Positions 36,967-45,168 are shown, counted from the stretch's first letter. The stretch is 64,000 nt of DNA from Collinsella sp. BG-O-102 (GCF_023656745.1 NZ_JAMOKO010000011.1:1-64000); one strand, 5' to 3'. Made by a program: numbers and translations. Notes: generated from the sequence alone by a model not told the origin.

Positions 36967-37236
36967 ATGGACAACAACACTTTGCTGTTCCAGGACAAGG
37001 GTTCGGGCGGGTTTAAAGACGTCAAGATCTACCCTAACCGTATCGAGGTGCTCAAGAAGGGCACTTTCGGCGGCAAGCACACCGAGATTGTCTACCTTAA
37101 GGACATCACGGGGGTCAGCAGAATCAAGGGCCGCAATGTTTTTCTGCGCAACATGCTGTTGACTGCTTGTGTCTTTAGCCTCAGCAGCCGCTCCCAGGCC
37201 CAGGAATTTGTGAACGTGCTCAATATGGTGATGTGA
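36967..37236 (+). CDS. Small hypothetical protein, PH-like fold possible
   Basis: An 89-residue protein, MDNNTLLFQDKGSGGFKDV..., built from short beta strands (VKIYPNRIEVLKKG, TEIVYLKDITGVSRI) and one C-terminal helix (AQEFVNVLNMV). The pattern fits a small bacterial PH-like domain, but there is no diagnostic motif. GGGGAG at 36953-36958 is two bases from the ATG at 36961 and eight from that at 36967, so I prefer the latter. Gene length and codon use are consistent with a real gene. Confidence 0.6.
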   Translation: MDNNTLLFQDKGSGGFKDVKIYPNRIEVLKKGTFGGKHTEIVYLKDITGVSRIKGRNVFLRNMLLTACVFSLSSRSQAQEFVNVLNMVM

Positions 37237-37252
37237 CCGGGCGCTTTTGAAC

Positions 37253-37292
37253 ACAAAAACCGGGATGCAAGGAGTTGCACCTTGCATCCCGG
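37253..37292 (-). terminator. Terminator of lipoprotein gene 1 (minus strand)
   Basis: Perfect 13-bp stem (CCGGGATGCAAGG at 37260-37272, complement at 37280-37292) with a seven-base loop. On the minus strand it is followed by TTTTTGTGT. Confidence 0.8.
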
Positions 37293-37329
37293 CTGAGCTA
37301 AAACGGCGTTGCTGCATACCGTTGGAGCT

Positions 37330-37923
37330 TTAGCGCTTAATCTCGATATCCTCGAGCTTGACGTCCATGGCCTCGGTCTTGGCCTTGGCGATATCATCGG
37401 CAAATTCCAGGGACTTCATCATGGTCTCGACGGCGTCCTTGTGCTCCTCGACGTTGTCGATGCGCACGTAAACGCTGCCGCCTTCAACGTCGGTAAAGTA
37501 CTCGGTCGTTACGCCGCCCGAGTGCGTAAAGTAAGCACTGCGCCAGGTCTTGCCGTTGTATTTAACGGGGTCGCTCTCGGTCCATCCGGAGTTGGCCTTC
37601 CACTTTGCCTCGTAGTCGAACAGTTCGTCGGCGTTCTTATCGGGGTCGAAGACGGGAATGAAGCGGTCGCTCGCATGCTCGCTCTCGGTGAACTTAAACT
37701 GGGCCCTGTCGGCGGTGTCGCCGGCAACGTCGGTGATCTCGACGCCCTCGGGGACCTCGACCTTAAACCAAATGAAGTCGGTCCTCATATCCACGGCTGG
37801 CTTTTCTGCTCCGCCGCCACCGCCACTGCCGGTAGCGCCGCCGCTGCCGCCGCAGCCCACCAGGGTAACCGCGGCAAAGAGACTGATGCAGAGGGTGAGA
37901 ATCGCAAAGGCCTTCTTTTTCAT
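37330..37923 (-). CDS. Secreted lipoprotein, paralogue 1
   Basis: A 197-residue lipoprotein with signal MKKKAFAILTLCISLFAAVT and lipobox LVGC (Cys24), then a Gly/Ser linker and a conserved domain opening TDFIWFKVEVPEGVEI. It shares signal peptide, FIWFKVE motif, the WR/WLT-centred sheet (PVKYNGKTW) and the C-terminal ending DIEIKR with the next lipoprotein, so the two are duplicates. The domain is beta-rich with no enzymatic motif visible. Extracytoplasmic ligand binding is plausible but not shown. The gene has its own terminator and upstream palindrome. Confidence 0.85.
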   Translation of the reverse strand: MKKKAFAILTLCISLFAAVTLVGCGGSGGATGSGGGGGAEKPAVDMRTDFIWFKVEVPEGVEITDVAGDTADRAQFKFTESEHASDRFIPVFDPDKNADELFDYEAKWKANSGWTESDPVKYNGKTWRSAYFTHSGGVTTEYFTDVEGGSVYVRIDNVEEHKDAVETMMKSLEFADDIAKAKTEAMDVKLEDIEIKR

Positions 37924-37997
37924 GGTCGTGTCCTCCTCGATCTGTAACCGCCCATGGATTACCTGCCTTTACTGTACGCGCGAGCGGCTCGTTCGGG

Positions 37998-38013
37998 TGG
38001 GCCACATGTCCCA
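37998..38013. promoter_or_regulatory. 16-bp palindrome TGGGCCACATGTCCCA, candidate operator 1
   Basis: Matches TGGG-N-CA-N2-TG-N-CCCA, the same pattern as at 38950. It lies 75 bp upstream of lipoprotein 1. If the TACAGT on the minus strand (37971-37976) is the -10 box, the dyad centre falls about 41 bp before the start point, a usual activator position. Confidence 0.5.
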
Positions 38014-38065
38014 TTCTGGGGGCAGGATTTGCGCCGACAAGTGGCAATATGTCGCAATATAAGTA

Positions 38066-38094
38066 GGGGAGGATCGGCTGATCCGATCCTCCCC
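38066..38094 (-). terminator. Hairpin after lipoprotein gene 2 (minus strand)
   Basis: GGGGAGGATCGG (38066-38077) pairs perfectly with CCGATCCTCCCC (38083-38094). The minus-strand tail (CTACTTATATT) is only partly T-rich. Confidence 0.5.
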
Positions 38095-38148
38095 CGGCTG
38101 GGCGTCCGATCATGTAATGACTGCGCATGCGATGCTGCGTGCGAGCCC

Positions 38149-38751
38149 CTAATGCTTGATCTCAATGCTCGAAATCTCGACTTCGCGTGCCTCGGAAACC
38201 GCCTCCGCCATGTCATCGGGGAACTCGATGGAGTTGAGGAGCGTCTCGGCTTCTTTCTCGTGCTGATCGAAGTTCGCGATGAGAACGCAGACGCTTCCCG
38301 GTTCAACGTCGGTAAAGAGATAGGTATGGGTGCCGCGGTTGTCCTCGCACGTTCCGGTGAGCCATGTCCTGCCGTTGTACTCGACGGGGTCGCCAACTTT
38401 CCACTGGAACATGCTGTTCTTTCGACCCTCATCGGCAAGAGCTTCTTCTGCCGTCATCTTCTCTTCCCAAACGGGGATAAAGCGGTCGACTGTGGTGTTC
38501 TCGTTCTCGGGGAAGGTGAGCTGGACCCTGTCGGCGTTCTTGCCGGCGGAGTCGCTCACGCCAACGCTCTCGGGCATCTCGACCTTAAACCAGATAAAGT
38601 CAGTCTTTTCGGCGACGGGGGCCTTTTCCTTGCCTTCGCTCTTTGAGGTGCTGCTGCCTCCGCCCGATGCGATCCCGCCGCAGCCCACAAGGGCGAGCGC
38701 GGCAAAGAGGGCGATGCAAAGGGAAAGGATCGATAGGGTCTTTTTCTTCAT
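38149..38751 (-). CDS. Secreted lipoprotein, paralogue 2
   Basis: A 200-residue lipoprotein with signal MKKKTLSILSLCIALFAALA and lipobox LVGC (Cys24). The mature domain opens TDFIWFKVEMPESVGV and ends SSIEIKH, paralleling the neighbour at 37330. The start at 38751 is placed at the basic signal peptide with GGAGG upstream; the frame is open further but lacks signal character. Two single-gene transcripts are likely, each with its own hairpin, under related upstream sites. Function unknown. Confidence 0.85.
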   Translation of the reverse strand: MKKKTLSILSLCIALFAALALVGCGGIASGGGSSTSKSEGKEKAPVAEKTDFIWFKVEMPESVGVSDSAGKNADRVQLTFPENENTTVDRFIPVWEEKMTAEEALADEGRKNSMFQWKVGDPVEYNGRTWLTGTCEDNRGTHTYLFTDVEPGSVCVLIANFDQHEKEAETLLNSIEFPDDMAEAVSEAREVEISSIEIKH

Positions 38752-38949
38752 GGTGGCGTCCTCCTTGTCTGTTAGGGGCATCGTGTGCAGCGGTTCGCCA
38801 ATCGGCGGTTGCGCTTGCACATGATGGCTTTATTTGCTGTGTGGTGATTCCTCCGTTCTGTGTCCGGCGCCGTGGCGAGCGTTGCCCCAGCATGGGGCTC
38901 CTTATCTATATGTATGCCCCAGTTGCCGCCGTCCGAGAGTCCCGAAACG

Positions 38950-38965
38950 TGGGCCATGTGTCCCA
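38950..38965. promoter_or_regulatory. 16-bp palindrome TGGGCCATGTGTCCCA, candidate operator 2
   Basis: Differs from the copy at 37998 only at two central bases, which are exchanged. It lies 199 bp upstream of lipoprotein 2 and 163 bp upstream of fchA, in a 376-bp gap with no gene. A TATAGA-like -10 (about 38910) on the minus strand may be the lipoprotein promoter. Confidence 0.45.
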
Positions 38966-39127
38966 TGTTTGCGTCGCTGCCGCCTATCGTGTGTCATAGA
39001 AATCCGCGATGGCCAGGTGCGCTGACGCTCATGTGCTTATGGGCTAGACTTAGCACCATTACGTGTTCGATGCGGTTGGTTGGCGGTTGCCGCCCGACCG
39101 ATGTATATGACTTGAAGGTGCGTGCGC

Positions 39128-39760
39128 ATGAGCCAAGAGATGATGGATAAAACCTGTCGAGAGTTTGCCGAGGCGCTTGCCGCACGCGAGCCGGTGCCCG
39201 GCGGCGGCAGCGCGAGCGCCTTTGTGGGCGCGCTGGGCGCCTCACTTTGTGGGATGGTTGCGCGTTACGGTGCGACCAATCCCGCGCTTGCCGATCGCGC
39301 GGACGATCTGACACGCGCATTTGCCCAGGCAGACGAGTTGGCGCAGGAACTTGTGGGTCTGGTTGCCGAGGATGTTCGTGCATACGGCCAGGTGTCCGCG
39401 GCATACGGTATTTCCCGTGATGATCCGGCTCGACCCGCGGCGATTCAGGATGCGTTGCGCGTGGCGGCCATGCCTCCGTATCGGATTATGGATGCCTGCG
39501 GACGCGCACTGGCGCTGCTCGAGGACATGGCCGACAAGGGCTCGCGCCAGTTGCTGTCCGACGTGGCGTGCGGTGCCGTGTTCTGCCGCGCCGCCATGCA
39601 GGGCGCGAGCTTGACGCTTTTTGCCAATACCACGTCTATGAAAGACCGGGGGCGCGCCGAGGAACTCGAGGCGGCGTGCGATAAGCTGCTGGATACGTGG
39701 CTGCCGCGCGCCGATGCACTGGCGCGCCGTGCTGCTGACGCCGCAAGGAAGAGGGGGTAG
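39128..39760 (+). CDS. fchA: Methenyltetrahydrofolate cyclohydrolase (cyclodeaminase family)
   Basis: A 210-residue all-helical protein of the formiminotransferase-cyclodeaminase family. The substrate loop VPGGGSASAFVGALGASL (about 23-40) and the AMPPYRIM segment are diagnostic. Stand-alone members in acetogens and clostridia act as FchA, hydrolysing methenyl-THF to 10-formyl-THF. It lies two bases before folD and is surely co-transcribed. Because that FolD lacks the cyclohydrolase lysine, FchA probably supplies this step. ATG 39128 is preferred over GTG 39122 by spacing from GAAGG. Confidence 0.9.
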   Translation: MSQEMMDKTCREFAEALAAREPVPGGGSASAFVGALGASLCGMVARYGATNPALADRADDLTRAFAQADELAQELVGLVAEDVRAYGQVSAAYGISRDDPARPAAIQDALRVAAMPPYRIMDACGRALALLEDMADKGSRQLLSDVACGAVFCRAAMQGASLTLFANTTSMKDRGRAEELEAACDKLLDTWLPRADALARRAADAARKRG

Positions 39761-39762
39761 CC

Positions 39763-40617
39763 ATGGCCGAGCTGCTCAAGGGTGCTCCCGTTGCCCGCGC
39801 GTTGACCGAGGAACTTGCCGCTCGTTGCGCCGCCCTGCGCGAACAGGGCATCGTGCCGACGCTGACCATCGTGCGTGTGGGCGAGCGCGAGGACGACCTG
39901 TCCTACGAGCGTGGCGCACTCAAGCGCTGCGAGAAGACTGGCATTGAGGCTCGCCGCGTTTTGCTTCCCTCCGATGTTTCGCAGGACGAGCTGCTGGCGG
40001 CCATCGAGGACATCAATGCCGACCCCGCTGTTCATGGCTGCCTGATGTTTCGCCCGCTGCCAGCCGGCCTTGACGAGGATGCGGTTGCCGCGGCGCTCGA
40101 TCCTGCCAAGGACGTTGACTCCATGACGCCGGCCTCGCTGCTTACCACGCTTTCGGGTCGCGGCGAGGGCTTTGCTCCCTGCACGGCCGAGGCCGTGCTA
40201 GCGTTGCTGGACTATTACGGCGTTGAGCTGGATGGGGCCAAGGTCGCGGTCGTTGGTAGGTCGCTGGTGATTGGCCGTCCCGTTGCCGCCATGCTTACGG
40301 CTCGCAATGCCACGGTGACAATGTGCCATACGCATACGCGCGACTTGGCTGCCGAGTGCCGCGCGGCTGATATTGTGGTTGCGGCCGTTGGACGCGCGCG
40401 TACGATTGGCGCGGATGCGGTTCGCGAGGGCCAGACGATCATCGATGTTGGCATTAATTGGGACGAGGCCGCTGGCAAGCTGGTCGGCGATGTCGATTTT
40501 GATGCTGTGGAGCCGATCGTTGGCGCAATTACTCCCGTGCCGGGTGGCGTGGGCGCTGTAACGACGGCGGTTCTCGCCAAACACGTGATTGAAGCGGCGG
40601 AGTGCGCATCGAAATAG
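39763..40617 (+). CDS. folD: Methylenetetrahydrofolate dehydrogenase FolD, cyclohydrolase site lost
   Basis: A 284-residue FolD homologue. Conserved: tyrosine Y48, KDVD (D119), the nucleotide loop VVGRSLVIGRP, DVGIN and the closing ITPVPGGVGAVT. An ungapped alignment to E. coli FolD puts A52 at the catalytic lysine (K54 in E. coli, K56 in human) and F96 at the conserved glutamine of VQLPLP, which here reads MFRPLP. Both residues are needed for cyclohydrolase chemistry, so the enzyme is likely a dehydrogenase only. The upstream gene encodes a separate cyclohydrolase, which fits. Cofactor preference cannot be read from sequence. Confidence 0.92.
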   Translation: MAELLKGAPVARALTEELAARCAALREQGIVPTLTIVRVGEREDDLSYERGALKRCEKTGIEARRVLLPSDVSQDELLAAIEDINADPAVHGCLMFRPLPAGLDEDAVAAALDPAKDVDSMTPASLLTTLSGRGEGFAPCTAEAVLALLDYYGVELDGAKVAVVGRSLVIGRPVAAMLTARNATVTMCHTHTRDLAAECRAADIVVAAVGRARTIGADAVREGQTIIDVGINWDEAAGKLVGDVDFDAVEPIVGAITPVPGGVGAVTTAVLAKHVIEAAECASK

Positions 40618-40655
40618 GCGTTTTAGGCTGTATAGAGGGTCAGTTATATACCCAC

Positions 40656-40883
40656 TGTGCAAAAAACGCCAAATATGAGTACTGTTGCAAAGATAGTCAC
40701 ATATGTTTTATGACATTTGGGCTTCCTAGTGATATCCATTATCGTTAGGAAGCTCATTTTATTGAACCTATGGGGAATAACGTTGTCTTGCTTTTGGACA
40801 AATAGGGATTTTCGGCACTCATTACAAGGAAATTTGCTGCTACTAAATTGGTGACAGTACTCATATTTGGCATTTTTTGCACA
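40656..40883. repeat. MITE-like element with 30-bp terminal inverted repeats, copy 2
   Basis: The 366-bp gap after folD holds a 228-bp AT-rich unit with 30-bp ends (40656-40685 and 40854-40883) that match at 29 of 30 positions. The ends begin TGTGCAAAAAACGCC. A nested inverted repeat, GCTTCCTA against TAGGAAGC, lies at about 40720-40755. Length and terminal GTGCAAAAAACG resemble copy 1 at 2528. An open frame that crosses it is not credible. Transposition is inferred; no duplication of the target was visible. Confidence 0.65.
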
Positions 40884-40983
40884 CAGAGGTCCCGAGGGGG
40901 TTCCGAGGGGCCGCGGTTTCGCCCTTTTTGCGCCGAAGCGATACACTGTTGCCGTTTGATTTCTTCGCTCAAGGAGGATGCGC

Positions 40984-42507
40984 ATGCCGTGCACAACGAT
41001 TTTGGTTGGTAAGAACGCGAGCTACGACGGGTCGACGCTGGTTGCCCGCAACGAGGATTCGTCCAACGGGGTGTTTGAGCCCAAGCGCATGCGTGTTGTG
41101 CACCCCGACGAGCAGCCGCGTGTCTACACGAGTGTCTTGAGCCACCTGACCGTTGAACTGCCCGACAATCCCATGCGTTACACAAGCGTCCCCGACGTCA
41201 TCCCCGGTCACGGCATTTGGGCCGAGGCCGGCTTCAACGAGCTCAACGTTGGCATGTCCGCAACCGAGACGCTCACCTCCAATGAGCGCGTCCGCGGCGC
41301 CGATCCGCTCGTGGACTATGTGCCCGCAAAGGGCAACGAGGGCGAGGACGGCTATGTTCCGGCGCAGCCCGGCGGTCTGGGCGAGGAAGACATGGTGACC
41401 CTGGTACTGCCGTACGCCAAGTCCGCCCGTGACGGCGTACGCATCCTTGGTGACCTGCTCGAGCGCTATGGCACCTACGAGAACAACGGCATTGCTTTTA
41501 GCGATGTGGACGAGATCTGGTGGCTCGAGACCATCGGCGGCCACCACTGGATCGCCAAGCGCGTGCCCGATGACGCCTATGTGACCATGCCCAACCAGCT
41601 GGGTATCGACAGCTTTGACCTGGACGATGCTGAGGGCGCGCAGGCCGACCACATGTGCTCCGCCGACCTGCGCTCCTGGATGGCCGAGTGGCATCTGGAT
41701 CTGACGCTGGGTGTTAAGGGCGACGGTCCCGCCGCGGTCTTTAACCCGCGCGAGGCCTTTGGCTCGCACAGCGACAGCGACCACGTCTACAACACGCCGC
41801 GCGCCTGGTACATGCAGCGCTGCCTCAACCCCAGCGATGTGTGGGACGGTCCCGACGCCGACTACACGCCCGAGAGCGACGACATCCCCTGGAGCCGCGT
41901 GCCCGAGCGCAAGGTGACCCTCGAGGACATCAAGTACGTGCTTTCGAGCCACTACCAGGGCACGGAGTTCGACTGCTACGGCAGCAAGGGTACGCCCGCC
42001 ACACGCGGCGCCTATCGTCCCATCGGCATCAACCGCAACAGCCAGCTTGCCGTGCTGCAGCTGCGCCCCTATGCGCAGCCGGCGTATCGCGCCGTACAGT
42101 GGATGGCGTTTGGCTCCAACTCGTTTAACGCGCTCGTGCCGCTGTATGCCAACGTCGAGACCATGCCCGAGTACTATGCCGACACGCAGGCTCGCGTGAC
42201 GTCCGAGAATTTCTATTGGGCAAATCGTCTGATCGGTGCCTTGGCCGATGTTCGCTTCCATGAGTGCGGTCGCGCGGTCGAGGACTATCAGGAGAAGGTC
42301 GGCGGCATGGGCCACAAGCAGATTCACGACGTTGACGCCGTCGTAGCCGCGATGCCCGAGGCCGAGGTGCCTGCCGAGCTCGCCCGCGCCAACGAGGCCT
42401 TTGCCGAGCTTGTACGCGTGGAGACCGATGCCCTGTTGGGCAAGGTGCTCTACACCACGAGCTGTGCCATGAAGAACTCCTTCGCGATGAACGACAACGT
42501 AAGGTAA
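40984..42507 (+). CDS. pepD: C69 family dipeptidase (PepD type)
   Basis: A 507-residue Ntn-hydrolase. It begins MPCTTILVGKNASYDGSTLVARNEDS, which is the family signature; the cysteine of PCTT becomes the N-terminal nucleophile after processing. Motifs GIAFSDVDEIWWLETIGGHHW and ENFYWANRLIGAL follow. These dipeptidases release amino acids from short peptides and are common in lactobacilli and gut anaerobes. No signal peptide is present, so it is cytosolic. ATG 40984 lies six bases after AAGGAGG; the ATG at 40978 abuts that site. Confidence 0.93.
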   Translation: MPCTTILVGKNASYDGSTLVARNEDSSNGVFEPKRMRVVHPDEQPRVYTSVLSHLTVELPDNPMRYTSVPDVIPGHGIWAEAGFNELNVGMSATETLTSNERVRGADPLVDYVPAKGNEGEDGYVPAQPGGLGEEDMVTLVLPYAKSARDGVRILGDLLERYGTYENNGIAFSDVDEIWWLETIGGHHWIAKRVPDDAYVTMPNQLGIDSFDLDDAEGAQADHMCSADLRSWMAEWHLDLTLGVKGDGPAAVFNPREAFGSHSDSDHVYNTPRAWYMQRCLNPSDVWDGPDADYTPESDDIPWSRVPERKVTLEDIKYVLSSHYQGTEFDCYGSKGTPATRGAYRPIGINRNSQLAVLQLRPYAQPAYRAVQWMAFGSNSFNALVPLYANVETMPEYYADTQARVTSENFYWANRLIGALADVRFHECGRAVEDYQEKVGGMGHKQIHDVDAVVAAMPEAEVPAELARANEAFAELVRVETDALLGKVLYTTSCAMKNSFAMNDNVR

Positions 42508-42525
42508 AGACAGCCTTGCGGCGAA

Positions 42526-42564
42526 CGAGCGGGGCAAACGCCGTCAAAGGCTTTGCCCCGCTCG
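42526..42564 (+). terminator. Hairpin downstream of pepD
   Basis: CGAGCGGGGCAAA (42526-42538) pairs perfectly with 42552-42564. No T-run follows (ATTCCT), so termination efficiency is doubtful. Confidence 0.5.
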
Positions 42565-42655
42565 ATTCCTACCTTGGCGGTAAAACGATTTTGTGCCGTT
42601 CGCCCAATCTTGGGTACAAGAAGGCCAATGCAGTTGTTCATGATTGGAGCCAACC

Positions 42656-43072
42656 ATGGTTATGAAACTCGATCAGCTTGTTAACGGTGCCATCAACGTG
42701 GGCTTCGGCGCTGCCGCCGTTGCCGTTGAGGGTGGCAAGAAGGTCCTTGACGACCTCGGTACCAAGGGCGAGCAGATCCGTAAGGATGCCGGCACCCCCG
42801 ATATCGCCCGCAGCGTGTCTGACATGTTCGAGCAGGCGGGTGGCACCATCTCCGACCTGACCGAGCGCCTGGGCATGCAGGGCGAGACTGCGGCGCAGCG
42901 CGTGCTCGACGAGCTCATCCTGGCCCGCGTCCGCGTCATGACCGCCCCCGAGCGCACGGCCTTTTTGGCCCATGTGCGCGACATCGTCGATTCGGTCGAG
43001 GACAACGTGACCTCGGTGCCCGTCGAGTCCGTTGAGCCCGACGATGCAGAGGACACCGAAGAGGCCGAGTAG
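42656..43072 (+). CDS. Phasin-like helical protein upstream of the AarF kinase
   Basis: A 138-residue acidic helical protein, MVMKLDQLVNGAINVGFGAAAVAVEGGKKVLDDLG..., with long amphipathic helices and an acidic tail (EPDDAEDTEEAE). It resembles phasin or DUF1640-type accessory proteins found upstream of AarF/UbiB genes in Actinobacteria. It is eight bases from the next start, so the pair is an operon. GGAG at 42646-42649 supports ATG 42656. Function is unknown; an adaptor role to the kinase is inference. Confidence 0.7.
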   Translation: MVMKLDQLVNGAINVGFGAAAVAVEGGKKVLDDLGTKGEQIRKDAGTPDIARSVSDMFEQAGGTISDLTERLGMQGETAAQRVLDELILARVRVMTAPERTAFLAHVRDIVDSVEDNVTSVPVESVEPDDAEDTEEAE

Positions 43073-43080
43073 CAGCGCAG

Positions 43081-44844
43081 ATGGCAGATTCCACCACCGA
43101 TTACAACAATCTAGATCCCTTGGGTGACGAGGCGGCGGTTGTCGATGAAGTCGATGCCGCCGTCTCGGGCGCTCGCAAGAAGCCGCGCGCTGTCGATATG
43201 GTCCCCGAGGAGCCCGACGCGATGGCACCGGACGAGGAATACCAGCTCACGCCGGCGGGCCGCCGCGAACGCATCGGTCAGATCGTTCGCCTGGTCAAAA
43301 AGTACCGCGTATGGGATAACCTCACGCCGGTGCGCCTGCGTCGTCTGCTCGAAGAACTCGGCCCCATGTTCGTCAAGATGGGGCAGATTCTGGCTAACCG
43401 CTCCGAGATTTTGCCGCAGCGGTTTTGCGACGAGCTGCGTCGCCTGCGCTCCGACGTGGAGCCGGTGCCGTATGAGGTGGTGCTCCGCTGTCTGGAAGAG
43501 GAATACGGCCAGCGCCTGGGGCAGATGTTCGACGCGATCGACCCCAACCCGCTCGGTAGCGCGTCGCTCGCACAGGTGCACCGCGCCCGCCTGGTGACGG
43601 GCGAGGACGTGGCCGTTAAGGTGCAGCGTCCCGGCGCGCAACAGGTCATGGCGCAGGACATCGACATCATCCGTTCGGTGGTGCGCATCGTTTCCAAGTT
43701 CGTCAACACCGACCAGTTTGTTGACTTACACGCCGTCGTCGAGGAGCTGTGGGCCTCGTTTCGCGAAGAGACCAACTTTTTGGCCGAGGCCAAAAACCTC
43801 AACGATTTCTATGAGTTCCATAAGAGCGTCCATGGCGTGTCGTGCCCCAAGTCCTATCTGGATCTGTGCACCGAGCATGTCGTGGTCATGGACTACATTG
43901 ACGGCATCTCGATTGCCGATCCCGAGCGCCTGGTGGCCGAGGGCTATGACCTGGAAAAGATCGGCTCGGCGATTGTCGAGGACTATTCGACGCAGGTGCT
44001 CGACGACGGCTTTTTTCATGCCGACCCGCATGCGGGAAACATCATCCTCAAGGACGGCGTCGTTTACTTTATCGACCTGGGCATGGTTGGGCGCATGTCG
44101 AGCCACGACCGCGGTATCGTCAAGGATATGATCTTTGCCGTGGCCGAGGGCGACGTGCCCAAGCTCAAGGATTCGCTCATGCGCTTTGCCGTGACGCGCG
44201 GCGATTCGGCCGAGCTCGACCATTCGGCCTTTTTGTCCGACTTGGACCTTATCGTCGCCGACTTTGCGGGGCTCGATCTTAAGGACCTGGATATCGGCGA
44301 GTTTTTGACCTCGCTGCTAAACCTGGCGCGCAAAAACGATGTTGAGCTGCCGAGCGTGGTGACGATGTTCGCCCGCGGCATGGTGACACTCGAGGGTCTG
44401 CTGACCGAGTACATGCCCAACGTCAACATGATCCAGATCATCCAAGCGCACATCAAAAACGAGAAGAGCGCCTATGCGCGCGTCCGCGAAATGGGGCGCG
44501 ACTTTGCGGCGAGCAGCTATCGCGCGGCAAAAGGCTCGCTCGAGGCGGCCGAGTATCTGGGCTTGGCGTCGCGTATGCTCACGCGCGGCCAGCTTAAGGT
44601 GAACACGCAGATCATGAGCAGCGATAAGGCGCTGCGGCAGCTGGGTGGAATCATCGACCGCATGTCGATGGCAATTGTGATCGCCGGTCTGTTTATCGGT
44701 TCGTCGGTGGTGTACTACGCGCGCATCGAGCCGGTTGTGTTTGGTATCCCGGTGATTGGCTTTATGGGCTACGTGAGCGCGCTGGTGCTGGCGCTGATGC
44801 TGGGCCGCGAGATCTGGCGCAACAGCCACGGCGGCAAGCGTTAG
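43081..44844 (+). CDS. AarF/UbiB (ABC1/ADCK) atypical kinase
   Basis: A 587-residue protein-kinase-like ATPase. The family's KxGQ motif is in FVKMGQILANR (about 97-107), the AxxS-type loop reads GSASLAQVHRA, the lysine VAVKVQRPG follows, and FHADPHAGNI carries the catalytic Asp region; FIDLGMVGRM is the DFG-like motif. Two C-terminal membrane helices (about 525-580) anchor it. UbiB proteins support quinone or isoprenoid-lipid metabolism, but this anaerobe shows no ubiquinone genes here, so a menaquinone or other lipid role is possible. An acidic 60-residue leader is unusual. It is co-transcribed with the small gene before it. Confidence 0.9.
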   Translation: MADSTTDYNNLDPLGDEAAVVDEVDAAVSGARKKPRAVDMVPEEPDAMAPDEEYQLTPAGRRERIGQIVRLVKKYRVWDNLTPVRLRRLLEELGPMFVKMGQILANRSEILPQRFCDELRRLRSDVEPVPYEVVLRCLEEEYGQRLGQMFDAIDPNPLGSASLAQVHRARLVTGEDVAVKVQRPGAQQVMAQDIDIIRSVVRIVSKFVNTDQFVDLHAVVEELWASFREETNFLAEAKNLNDFYEFHKSVHGVSCPKSYLDLCTEHVVVMDYIDGISIADPERLVAEGYDLEKIGSAIVEDYSTQVLDDGFFHADPHAGNIILKDGVVYFIDLGMVGRMSSHDRGIVKDMIFAVAEGDVPKLKDSLMRFAVTRGDSAELDHSAFLSDLDLIVADFAGLDLKDLDIGEFLTSLLNLARKNDVELPSVVTMFARGMVTLEGLLTEYMPNVNMIQIIQAHIKNEKSAYARVREMGRDFAASSYRAAKGSLEAAEYLGLASRMLTRGQLKVNTQIMSSDKALRQLGGIIDRMSMAIVIAGLFIGSSVVYYARIEPVVFGIPVIGFMGYVSALVLALMLGREIWRNSHGGKR

Positions 44845-44957
44845 CGATTTCCCGGGGTCGGGGAAAGACGGATCCTTTTGCTCGGCATTCCATCCTCACC
44901 CTTTTCTATCGCAAACCATAGCTTTTACCTTGGGCTTCGCCTGTGTGCGGGGCCCTT

Positions 44958-44986
44958 TTGCGTGATACCATACTGACAGTAATAAT
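44958..44986 (+). promoter_or_regulatory. Promoter ahead of the cobalamin riboswitch
   Basis: TTGCGT (44958-44963) and AATAAT (44981-44986) with 17-base spacing would start transcription at about 44993, just ahead of the riboswitch. Confidence 0.4.
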
Positions 44987-44990
44987 CGAT

Positions 44991-45168
44991 GGCCTAGATG
45001 GTGGTGCGGAGACGCACGAATGCGTGGTTTTCCTGCGCGTTTGGGAGAATCGGGGTGCAAGTCCCCGGCTGTACCAGTAACCGTAATTCCTCTTGGCCCG
45101 GGATAGTCGCGTCGCAGATCGGACGGCGCGCCCGGGTCGGTAAGGTTAAGTCGGATCGCCTCCCATCT
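44991..45168 (+). ncRNA. Cobalamin (B12) riboswitch
   Basis: The core GGGAGAATCGGGGTGCAAGT, continuing CCCCGGCTGTACCAGTAACCG (45043-45083), matches the conserved P4-P6 centre of AdoCbl-class aptamers, including the GGTGNAANNCC and the CAGTAACCG equivalents. The B12 box AAGTCGGATCGCCTCCC follows at 45148-45164, at the expected distance. A GC-rich region downstream (45170-45200) could form the expression platform. It lies in the leader of the two-gene DUF4430 surface operon, predicting that cobalamin represses those genes. Confidence 0.8.

Noticed and set aside
40644-40994. A minus-strand frame across the gap after folD
   Set aside because: It spans both ends of the MITE-like element and has no Shine-Dalgarno or domain.
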